DNA of 6,274 nucleotides, taken from NCBI GenBank assembly GCA_002480165.1, contig DLBP01000092.1, positions 1 to 6,274 of the forward strand. The letters are read 5' to 3'. A program made the translations under genes and the position numbers. The notes beneath the pieces were generated by a model. It did no database searches and had not been told where the DNA came from. It saw only the letters and a program-made list of their open reading frames with translations. Positions 1 to 5,195 of this stretch are shown piece after piece. Origin of the DNA: Proteobacteria bacterium UBA7821. Its GTDB lineage: Bacteria; Pseudomonadota; Gammaproteobacteria; Comchoanobacterales; Comchoanobacteraceae. Each line of letters opens with the position of its first letter. Position 1 is the first letter of the stretch.

Positions 1-377
1 CCATCTGCTTGAATAACATCACAGTCAACGACAATGGTATAGTCTGCGATCTTGGATAGATCAACCATCGAACGCAAGCTTCTAGAAATCAACCGTTGAA
101 TCTCAATTGATCTTGGAGCAATTCGGCCACGAGTGCCATCCCGATCATTTCGCGTATTCGTTGCTCTGGGGAGCATGGCATATTCAGCAGTGACCCAACC
201 TTGATTAGTATCTTGTAGAAATTTAGGCACACCCTTTGACACACTGGCTAAACAGAGTATGCGCGTGTGACCAAAAGACACTTCAACTGCACCTTCGGCG
301 TGTAAATGAGAAACAGGCTTTATGACAACCTCTCTCAATTGATGGTTGGATCGGTTATCTCGGCGAGTTGCTGACAT
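1..377 (-). CDS. rph: Ribonuclease PH, N-terminal part (cut by window edge)
   Basis: RNase PH is a phosphate-dependent 3'-5' exoribonuclease that trims tRNA precursors in the cytoplasm. The reading frame is open from ATG at 377 to the left edge: 125 complete codons plus two bases, about half of the family's usual length of roughly 240 residues. The translation follows the family closely: an N-terminal R-x-N-x-QLR segment, HAEGAVEVSFG (residues 26-36), GWVTAEYAMLPRATNTR (60-76), the basic EIQRLISRSLR segment (92-102, part of the phosphate and RNA binding region) and VVDCDVIQADG (116-126) at the cut. An AGGAG ribosome binding site lies nine bases before the ATG and supports this start. No frameshift is seen in the visible half; the C-terminal half is outside the window. 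The gene follows htpG but is separated from it by a terminator, so it probably has its own promoter within 378-575. Confidence 0.95.
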   Translation of the reverse strand, partial: MSATRRDNRSNHQLREVVIKPVSHLHAEGAVEVSFGHTRILCLASVSKGVPKFLQDTNQGWVTAEYAMLPRATNTRNDRDGTRGRIAPRSIEIQRLISRSLRSMVDLSKIADYTIVVDCDVIQAD

Positions 378-570
378 AAATGGTTTCTCCTATATCGTGA
401 TTCTCAATGAATCGATGTACTGTGATCAGTGTTTTTTGCACCTGCTGTAAGTCTAATTGCCAGCGTGAGAGAACAAAAAAGCACGATACGCTTATCAATA
501 GCAACACAAGCAGTGTATCATACTGCTGTATAAACCCTGAACGTGACTTTTTAACGGTTATACTAGCCAT
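355..570 (-). CDS. Doubtful small single-helix membrane protein upstream of rph
   Basis: This is a 71-codon ORF of unknown family. A short basic N-terminus (VKKSRSGF) is followed by one hydrophobic stretch (about residues 18-35, DTLLVLLLISVSCFFVL) and a polar tail, so a small bitopic inner-membrane protein is conceivable. Its 3' end overlaps the start of rph by 23 bases in another frame, and the rph ribosome binding site lies inside it, an arrangement that would allow translational coupling. Against it: the ATG sits only about ten bases beyond the htpG terminator stem, no Shine-Dalgarno sequence precedes it, and no promoter can fit between terminator and start. It may be just the rph leader region. 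No function is suggested. Confidence 0.3.
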   Translation of the reverse strand: MASITVKKSRSGFIQQYDTLLVLLLISVSCFFVLSRWQLDLQQVQKTLITVHRFIENHDIGETIYVSNSPR

Positions 571-574
571 TTTA

Positions 575-612
575 TCAAAAGAAAAGCCACCTATTGATGT
601 AGGCGGCTTTTC
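575..612 (-). terminator. Intrinsic terminator of htpG
   Basis: Arms at 581-592 and 601-612 form a 12-bp stem with an 8-base loop. Read on the minus strand the single A/C mismatch becomes a G-U pair, so the stem is continuous only in the RNA of the htpG direction. The stem is GC-rich in the middle and is followed on the minus strand by a TTTTCTTTT tract. It starts 16 bases after the htpG stop codon, the expected place for a rho-independent terminator. Confidence 0.88.
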
Positions 613-628
613 TTGACCACTCGATTAA

Positions 629-2560
629 TTAAATCAGATCCTCTAGTAAACGGTTAACTGATTTAATGTAGGTTACAGGATCAGCCAATTGACCACTTTC
701 GGATATAACCGCTTGCCCGTATAGAAAATTAACCCACTTTTCAAAAGCTTCGTCTGATGTTTCATTATGAAGCTTCTCAACAAATGAATGTTCTGGGTTG
801 AGCTCTAGTGTGGGTTTCACATCAGGCACTGCTTGTCCGGCATCTTGTAACATACGCTTTAGATGATTACTCATTTCATTATCCGCGACGGTTAAGCAAG
901 ATGGTGAATCGGTTAAGCGCTTAGACAGCATAACATCTTTAACACGATCGGAGAGAATTTCCTTAGCTTGCTTCAACACAGAATCAAACTGTTTGGTTTT
1001 CTCCTCTAATGCTTGCTTATCTGCCTCTGACTCATCTTCGGCAATTTCGCCTTTAGCAACAGACTGGAACGTTTTTTCTTCAAACTGATTCATGTGTGAT
1101 ACCAACCACTCATCAATTTGGTCATGCAACAAGAGGACCTCGATGTCTTTTTTCTTAAAGACTTCAAGATGTGGACTGTTGGCTGCTGATTCATAGCTGT
1201 CAGCGATAATGTAATAAATCTTTTTCTGCGTTTCTGGCATCCTAGCGACATAATCAGCCAGTGATAAAGTTTGCTCTTTATCTGTCTTGTTCGAAGAGAA
1301 CCTCATCAAGCCAAGCAGGCGATCTTTATTACTGAAGTCTTCCCCAACACCTTCTTTCAGTGTATTGCCAAAGGTTTTCCAAAATTTAAGATAGTCATCT
1401 GGCGTATCTTTGGCGAAGTCTTCTAGCATGGTTAAGACACGTTTGGTTACAGTCTGCTTGATCGTCTGTGTCGCTCGACTATTTTGTAGAATCTCCCTCG
1501 ATACATTCAGTGGTAGATCATTAGAGTCAATGACCCCTTTTATAAATCTCAGATAAATTGGTATCAACTGATCGGCTTCATCCATAATGAAGACTCGCTG
1601 CACGAACAACTTTAGCCCACCTGTGCGCTTGTCACGATAAGCCAAATCCCACGGGGCTTTTGATGGTAGATATAAAATACCTGAAAACTCCTGCTTACCT
1701 TCGATCTTAAAGTGAGACCATCGAGATGGGTTCTCACTGTCATGGGATATGTGTTTGTAGAATGATTGATAATCTTCTTCAGATATGTCTTTTCTCTGTC
1801 GTGTCCAGATCGCTGATGCATGGTTGACCTGTTCCCACTCTGGCGACTGCTCAGAAGGCTCTTCGACAACAGCATCAGATTTATCATCTGTTTCGGAATC
1901 ATCGGATGATTCGTCTATGGGTTGTTTTTCCAACATGATTGGGAAACTAATGTAGTCAGAGTACTTTGTAATAACTTGCTCTAACTTCCATCTATCGAGA
2001 TACTCTTTGTGCTCATCTTTCAATATTAAGCGAACGATTGTCCCAGACTGTTCCATTTCAGCCGGCATGGTCTCGTATGAGTTCTCTCCTGTAACAGCAC
2101 GCCACATGGTTGCATTTTTAGGATCATCCCCTTGTTTAAGGCTAGTTACCTCAACGGTCTTGGCAACGATAAACGTCGAGTAAAAACCAACACCAAATTG
2201 CCCAATGAGCTCATGTTTTTCACTCTTTGAAGATAATTGCTTAATTAAATTGCTCGTACCTGAATTCGCGACGGTACCTAAAAACTCAACTAATTCGGTT
2301 TGGTTCATACCACAACCATTATCTACAAAAGTGAGCTCTGATTTATCTTTATCGAAGGACACTTTGATTTGAAATGGATCTTCTTGTGATGTACTACCTG
2401 TGAGTATATTGTGTTGACGTGCTTTTTCTAGCGCATCGCTGCTGTTTGATATCAGCTCACGAATGAAAATTTGCGCATCACCATAAAGTGAATTCGCAAC
2501 TAAGTTAAGAAGTTGGGATATTTCTGCTCTAAATTCATGCTTGGTACTCTGTTGTGACAT
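629..2560 (-). CDS. htpG: Chaperone protein HtpG (bacterial Hsp90)
   Basis: ATP-dependent Hsp90 chaperone of the cytoplasm, 643 residues (E. coli HtpG has 624). The N-terminal GHKL ATPase domain shows RELISNSSDALEK (residues 34-46, with the catalytic Glu and the Mg-binding Asn), DNGCGM (80-85), GTVANSGT (95-102) and the lid-end motif GQFGVGFYSTF (120-130). The middle domain carries GVIDSNDLPLNVSREILQNSR (342-362), including the conserved arginine of the catalytic loop. The C-terminal dimerisation domain is complete and ends in LLEDLI. An acidic stretch of Asp, Glu and Ser (about 215-240) sits between the N and middle domains and explains the extra length; most bacterial members are shorter here. 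The ATG at 2560 is preceded by AAGAGG at seven bases. The gene appears monocistronic, with its own promoter and terminator. Confidence 0.98.
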   Translation of the reverse strand: MSQQSTKHEFRAEISQLLNLVANSLYGDAQIFIRELISNSSDALEKARQHNILTGSTSQEDPFQIKVSFDKDKSELTFVDNGCGMNQTELVEFLGTVANSGTSNLIKQLSSKSEKHELIGQFGVGFYSTFIVAKTVEVTSLKQGDDPKNATMWRAVTGENSYETMPAEMEQSGTIVRLILKDEHKEYLDRWKLEQVITKYSDYISFPIMLEKQPIDESSDDSETDDKSDAVVEEPSEQSPEWEQVNHASAIWTRQRKDISEEDYQSFYKHISHDSENPSRWSHFKIEGKQEFSGILYLPSKAPWDLAYRDKRTGGLKLFVQRVFIMDEADQLIPIYLRFIKGVIDSNDLPLNVSREILQNSRATQTIKQTVTKRVLTMLEDFAKDTPDDYLKFWKTFGNTLKEGVGEDFSNKDRLLGLMRFSSNKTDKEQTLSLADYVARMPETQKKIYYIIADSYESAANSPHLEVFKKKDIEVLLLHDQIDEWLVSHMNQFEEKTFQSVAKGEIAEDESEADKQALEEKTKQFDSVLKQAKEILSDRVKDVMLSKRLTDSPSCLTVADNEMSNHLKRMLQDAGQAVPDVKPTLELNPEHSFVEKLHNETSDEAFEKWVNFLYGQAVISESGQLADPVTYIKSVNRLLEDLI

Positions 2561-2567
2561 TTAAAAA

Positions 2568-2620
2568 CCTCTTGATTGTCAGTCTTATTCTATATATAGG
2601 TACACATTTATAATTTTCAA
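2568..2620 (-). promoter_or_regulatory. htpG promoter (sigma32-like or sigma70-like) and ribosome binding site
   Basis: On the minus strand TTGAAA (2615-2620) is followed after 13 bases by ACCTATATA (2593-2601). This resembles the heat-shock sigma32 pattern TTGAAA / CCCCATnTA, with six of eight defined -10 positions matching, and fits a gene that is heat-shock induced in many bacteria. The same TTGAAA with TATATA 18 bases on could instead serve sigma70. The ribosome binding site AAGAGG is at 2568-2573. The predicted leader is about 25 bases. The assignment rests on pattern matching only. Confidence 0.45.
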
Positions 2621-2696
2621 TAGAAACCAATAAAAAAAGGTTATATTGAGCGCTGAAACGACTACAGATTAAGTATCATAGTTAACTTTTCAAAGT

Positions 2697-3095
2697 TCAT
2701 CGAGCACTAGGGCCGCCTGGTTTATTGGAATGGTCCTCACCACTACACGTTGGTTTCACAAATAAGCTCAGAACAGGTTCCTTGTTCATACCTTTAGTAG
2801 GAACAGGGCGGTTACAGGACTGAATTTGTCGTCGTCTTTCTACACGTCGTTCAGCCAAGTGATCAAGTTTTCCCGTTATAAGCATCAATCCAAAGACAAC
2901 AGCAGCCATGATTGTTAGAAACGCTGCTAAGGGGGCCGCAAAAACCCACAGCAATGTGTAACAAGTCACGGCCAATAAAATTTTTAGAATATTTAGAATG
3001 TTTTTTTTAATCACCTCATACAATGGAGATAAAAATTTTGAAATATATTTTCCACTCCTCTCTCTTCGTGGAACTGTGTTTATTTGTTTAGTCAT
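2697..3095 (-). CDS. Unrecognised two-helix membrane protein
   Basis: A 132-residue protein that I cannot assign to a family. The N-terminus is basic (about residues 1-32, with PRRERSGK). A continuous hydrophobic block at about 34-74, with a proline near 55, would make a helical hairpin in the inner membrane. A strongly basic segment (ERRVERRRQ, about 82-90) follows, then a polar tail rich in Pro, Gly and Ser with two cysteines (94 and 117). By the positive-inside rule both ends would be cytoplasmic. The ribosome binding site is weak (TTGGTG). An inverted repeat lies 18 bases upstream. It sits between the Dot/Icm genes and htpG, with 563 bases separating it from dotP3, so it is probably not part of that operon. 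A secretion accessory protein or a lineage-specific protein are both possible; nothing in the sequence decides. Confidence 0.68.
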   Translation of the reverse strand: MTKQINTVPRRERSGKYISKFLSPLYEVIKKNILNILKILLAVTCYTLLWVFAAPLAAFLTIMAAVVFGLMLITGKLDHLAERRVERRRQIQSCNRPVPTKGMNKEPVLSLFVKPTCSGEDHSNKPGGPSAR

Positions 3096-3110
3096 TATTA
3101 CACCAAGTTA

Positions 3111-3132
3111 TTATTCTATATTTAGTATAGAA
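3111..3132. promoter_or_regulatory. Inverted repeat in the probable promoter of the 132-residue membrane protein
   Basis: TTCTATA (3114-3120) and TATAGAA (3126-3132) form a 7-bp inverted repeat around a 5-base spacer, 18 bases upstream of the start codon at 3095. Read on the minus strand the right half supplies a -10-like TATAGA or TAGAAT. TTGAGT about 19 bases upstream of TATAGA is the only plausible -35. The position overlapping the probable -10 is typical for an operator, but the repeat is AT-rich and could be chance. Confidence 0.35.
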
Positions 3133-3613
3133 CACATCGACTCAATTTGCTGTAATTATTCCTATAATGTTATGAATAAATCTTATTTTTATGATTTAAA
3201 GCTGTAAAGTGATTAATGAATGTAAAATGAATACAAAGTCTGTTTGCAGTAACAGTTATTATAATTTAGGGATTATCTTGACTAATCAGTCATCAGTGAA
3301 CATAGGCGATGAGATTATGATTGGTATTAGAGACATTGTTTGCATGCCCACTGAATTGATTTTGTGTCAAAAATAAATGTTGAACCAAGATTACCCTGTC
3401 TAACTGTCAATAATCAAGTTCGGTAAAATATTTAGATTGATGAACATTATAGTAGTCAGGTAAACAGGCATGAGATTGGTAGCCTACTCAGTAAGAACCT
3501 CAAGCATCAACTGTTAGTTGTACAAAGAGCCTAATTACTCAGTTGATCACTGGCTGTTGGATGATAAAAGTTATTGAGCTGTTGAACCAGTTATTTTTAT
3601 AGCTTAGAAGCTA
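3133..3613. other. Long intergenic region without a convincing gene
   Basis: Apart from the doubtful 49-codon frame, neither strand shows an ORF with a ribosome binding site or a recognisable product. No tRNA cloverleaf, insertion-sequence ends or CRISPR-like spacing is visible. Small structures seen are TTATTC (3156-3161) facing GAATAA (3174-3179), a repeated 10-mer TGTTGAACCA at 3378-3387 and 3580-3589, and a TATAAT at 3260-3265 without a good -35. The position, where icmJ would follow icmD in Legionella, is compatible with decayed DNA at a rearrangement point, but no residual coding similarity can be seen. Confidence 0.6.
3227..3376 (+). CDS. Doubtful 49-codon ORF with a CsrA-like stretch, possibly a remnant
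   Basis: The only plus-strand frame worth noting. It encodes 49 residues. Residues 15-34 contain GIILT followed by VNIGDEIMIGI, which resembles the beginning of the RNA-binding regulator CsrA (ILT-RR-GE--xIGDEI). However, two residues are missing between the two blocks, the RRxGE signature is absent, and the part after residue 35 does not follow CsrA. No Shine-Dalgarno sequence precedes the ATG. It could be a decayed csrA-like gene or a coincidence in noncoding DNA; the second is more likely. Confidence 0.12.
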   Translation: MNTKSVCSNSYYNLGIILTNQSSVNIGDEIMIGIRDIVCMPTELILCQK

Positions 3614-3641
3614 TTTAGAGCCATGTAAACATGGCTCTAAA
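3600..3641 (-). terminator. Strong hairpin ending the dotP array, terminator-like without a U-tract
   Basis: TTTAGAGCCATG (3614-3625) and CATGGCTCTAAA (3630-3641) form a perfect 12-bp stem with a 4-base loop, starting 17 bases beyond the stop codon of the last dotP copy. A second small hairpin, TAGCTT / AAGCTA (3600-3605 and 3608-3613), abuts it. On the minus strand the stem is followed by AATAGC rather than a run of T, so it is not a standard rho-independent terminator. It may protect the 3' end of the mRNA or mark a processed end. Confidence 0.45.
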
Positions 3642-3658
3642 CAGAAGAACAGGCTTAT

Positions 3659-4090
3659 TTAGGTAGTAGGCGCTGTTAGACCAAGCGAGGTAGCTGTACC
3701 CTTACTTTGATTTTCAAGGCCTGCGCTACTGGTGTAACCGACAGTTGAACCACCTGTGGTGATCAGATTAGGTAGATAAATCAAGAAAATACCTATAAAC
3801 AGTAGCATTGCTGGCGTACCGATTGTTACTTGTGTGGGATTGTCTTTGTGTTGTTTAAACTTAAATAGCGCAACAACAACAAAGCCAATACCCGCGACAA
3901 ATGCCACCGCGACAAGCATTGAACCAAATTCACCCATTTGCCCAGTCATGTCATCAGCCATAGCACCGAAAGTGCCATCTGGTGAACCTGCTACCTCCGA
4001 CGACCCTGCGAAAATACTAGACGCCAATAATAGAAAGGCTGACAATAATATAATCGGCAGTTGTGATAGTTTTAACGATTTAAATTGCAT
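3659..4090 (-). CDS. IcmD/DotP-like Dot/Icm inner-membrane protein, copy 3
   Basis: Third of three tandem icmD/dotP-like genes, 143 residues. Order of parts: signal peptide with a lysine-containing start and a hydrophobic core (1 to about 28, ending SSIFA), a short variable periplasmic segment (29-55), membrane helix 1 (about 57-76), the family's basic loop KFKQHKDNPTQ (77-87), VTIGTP, membrane helix 2 (about 92-110), then a Gly/Ser/Thr-rich tail. The loop and helix 2 are the diagnostic IcmD region. The core is almost identical to copy 2 while the tails differ. AAGGAG five bases before the ATG fixes the start. It follows copy 2 after 42 bases with no visible promoter or terminator between them, so the two are probably co-transcribed. 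A role in the type IVB secretion channel is inferred from the family; whether it replaces or supplements the canonical copy is unknown. Confidence 0.85.
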   Translation of the reverse strand: MQFKSLKLSQLPIILLSAFLLLASSIFAGSSEVAGSPDGTFGAMADDMTGQMGEFGSMLVAVAFVAGIGFVVVALFKFKQHKDNPTQVTIGTPAMLLFIGIFLIYLPNLITTGGSTVGYTSSAGLENQSKGTATSLGLTAPTT

Positions 4091-4132
4091 AATTACTCCT
4101 TAGAATTAATGCTAAATACAATAGTAGTATTA

Positions 4133-4564
4133 TTAGCTAAAAGTCAAAGATCCGTCGGCATCACCCATTGTACTCATACCCACTGTTGCACCACCTGAAC
4201 TAATCAGATTAGGTAGATAAATCAGGAATATACCAATAAAGAGTAGCATTGCAGGTGTGCCAATCGTGACCTGAGTTGGATTATCCTTATGTTGCTTGAA
4301 CTTAAATAGAGCGACAACTGTAAATCCAATACCCGCGACAAAAGCAGCTGAAACTAACAATGAGCCAAATGATGCCATTTGACTAGTCACTGTTGCTGCC
4401 ATACCACCGAAATTTGAAGTTGTTGCTGCGGTCTCAGACGTATCTTGTTGCGCTTGTTCTGATTGATCTCCTCCTGAGCTTGCAAAAATACTCGATGAGA
4501 ACAATAGAAAAAGAGATAATATCGTTATAAGTAAAGGCGTGAATTTAGTCGATTGAGAAAGCAT
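4133..4564 (-). CDS. IcmD/DotP-like Dot/Icm inner-membrane protein, copy 2
   Basis: Second tandem icmD/dotP-like gene, 143 residues. A signal peptide (1 to about 28, ending SSIFA) is followed by a Ser/Gln/Thr-rich low-complexity periplasmic stretch (29-50) that is absent from the other copies. Then come helix 1 (about 68-87), the basic loop KFKQHKDNPTQ (88-98), VTIGTPAM, helix 2 (about 103-121) and a short tail ending DADGSLTFS. From FVAGIGF to the end of helix 2 it differs from copy 3 by a single residue, and the DNA there is also very similar, indicating a younger duplication than the split from copy 1. GGAGGT seven bases before the ATG is a strong ribosome binding site. A sigma70-like promoter at 4601-4629 suggests that copies 2 and 3 form their own transcription unit. 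Function is inferred from the IcmD family. Confidence 0.86.
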   Translation of the reverse strand: MLSQSTKFTPLLITILSLFLLFSSSIFASSGGDQSEQAQQDTSETAATTSNFGGMAATVTSQMASFGSLLVSAAFVAGIGFTVVALFKFKQHKDNPTQVTIGTPAMLLFIGIFLIYLPNLISSGGATVGMSTMGDADGSLTFS

Positions 4565-4570
4565 AATGGG

Positions 4571-4629
4571 ACCTCCATTCTTTACATACTATGCATTATT
4601 ATTCTAAATGATTCTGGATTGAATGTCTA
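4571..4629 (-). promoter_or_regulatory. Sigma70-like promoter and ribosome binding site of dotP copies 2 and 3
   Basis: On the minus strand, -35 TAGACA (4624-4629, five of six consensus bases) and -10 TAGAAT (4601-4606, five of six) are separated by exactly 17 bases. The predicted start near 4594 leaves a leader of about 30 bases containing the GGAGGT ribosome binding site (4571-4576). This is the best promoter match in the window. Confidence 0.6.
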
Positions 4630-4656
4630 TAAGAAAAGACTATCAGAACGAAATAA

Positions 4657-4689
4657 TCATTAATTCCTTCTATTAATAGAAATTAATGA
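4657..4689 (-). terminator. Nested inverted repeat after dotP copy 1, possible weak terminator or attenuator
   Basis: TCATTAATT (4657-4665) pairs perfectly with AATTAATGA (4681-4689), and the segment between contains a perfect 14-base palindrome, TTCTATTAATAGAA (4668-4681). The structure begins three bases after the stop codon of copy 1 and is followed on the minus strand by TTATTTC. The stem is entirely AT in its outer part, so termination would be inefficient. It could also be an operator for the downstream promoter. Confidence 0.4.
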
Positions 4690-4692
4690 CGT

Positions 4693-5142
4693 TTACCAGA
4701 GTAAATCATCGTCTTCATCGAAAAGATTACTCGTTAAGACTCTTCCACTGTAGGAATTGGTTGCATGAACACCGTGGCCGAAAACAGTTTCTCCAACGGG
4801 TTTGATTAATCCTGGTAGAAATATCATAAATATACCAATAAGCAGTAAAGTAAAGGGTGTCCCTATCGTTACTTGAGTTGGATTATCTTTATGCTGTTTA
4901 AATTTGAAGAGACAGGCAACAACAAAGGCAATACCTGCAAGATAGGAAGTTCCAAGAACTAATCTACCGATCGATTTATAATGTGACTGAACATTCGCTG
5001 CAACCTTACCAATACCAAATTGGTCAGGCGTTAATTCTGAAGACCTGAAATTATTGACTTGAGCATTACAGGGAATTAGAAACAACGATAAGAGTACGAA
5101 TGAAGTTAAAAACAATTTGTTTAAGTTTTGGTACATGTTCAT
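4693..5142 (-). CDS. icmD: IcmD/DotP, Dot/Icm inner-membrane protein, copy 1 (probable canonical copy)
   Basis: 149 residues. A signal peptide (1 to about 27, ending PCNA) is followed by a periplasmic segment (28-60), helix 1 (about 61-80), the loop KFKQHKDNPTQ (80-90), VTIGTP, helix 2 (about 96-113) and a longer tail that continues KPVGETVFGHG and finishes with the acidic FDEDDDLLW. It directly follows dotE, the position of icmD in Legionella, and its GETVFG segment after helix 2 looks more like ordinary IcmD than the other copies do, so I take it as the ancestral copy. The frame is open back to 5187, but AGGAGG sits six bases before the ATG at 5142, and only this start gives a proper signal peptide. 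In the family the protein is a polytopic inner-membrane component of the type IVB secretion apparatus; its precise role in the channel is not established. Confidence 0.87.
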   Translation of the reverse strand: MNMYQNLNKLFLTSFVLLSLFLIPCNAQVNNFRSSELTPDQFGIGKVAANVQSHYKSIGRLVLGTSYLAGIAFVVACLFKFKQHKDNPTQVTIGTPFTLLLIGIFMIFLPGLIKPVGETVFGHGVHATNSYSGRVLTSNLFDEDDDLLW

Positions 5143-5148
5143 GCATTG

Positions 5149-5154
5149 CCTCCT
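5149..5154 (-). promoter_or_regulatory. Ribosome binding site that fixes the dotP copy 1 start
   Basis: A perfect AGGAGG, six bases before the ATG at 5142. It overrides the longer in-frame start at 5187, which would place 15 polar residues in front of the signal peptide. A second in-frame ATG two codons downstream is less well spaced. Confidence 0.85.
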
Positions 5155-5166
5155 ATGTGTATTGAT

Positions 5167-5195
5167 ATAATATAGTAATAATGACACGTAGACAA
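5167..5195 (-). promoter_or_regulatory. Possible promoter for dotP copy 1
   Basis: On the minus strand, TTGTCT (5190-5195) and TATTAT (5167-5172) are spaced by 17 bases and lie in the 81-base gap between dotE and dotP copy 1. The predicted leader is about 18 bases and includes the AGGAGG. The -35 matches only four of six consensus bases, and read-through from dotE is equally possible. Confidence 0.33.

Noticed and set aside
407..616. Plus-strand open frame across the rph upstream region and htpG terminator
   Set aside because: It runs through the terminator stem, has no ribosome binding site and its product is cysteine-rich with no recognisable character.
1612..1902. 96-codon minus-strand frame inside htpG
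   Set aside because: Entirely within htpG in another frame; htpG is intact and conserved there.
2998..3207. 69-codon plus-strand frame opposite the start of the membrane-protein gene
   Set aside because: Antisense to a better-supported gene, no ribosome binding site, composition as expected from AT-rich noncoding DNA.
3378..3589. Direct repeat TGTTGAACCA (two copies 202 bases apart) as ends of a mobile element
   Set aside because: Only ten bases, no target duplication, no inverted ends and no transposase in or near the interval.
3834..4103. 89-codon plus-strand frame opposite dotP copy 3
   Set aside because: Antisense shadow of a gene with clear family motifs and its own ribosome binding site.
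5143..5187. Longer N-terminus for dotP copy 1 starting at 5187
   Set aside because: It would put 15 residues before the signal peptide and place the AGGAGG inside the gene; the ATG at 5142 is ideally spaced from that site.
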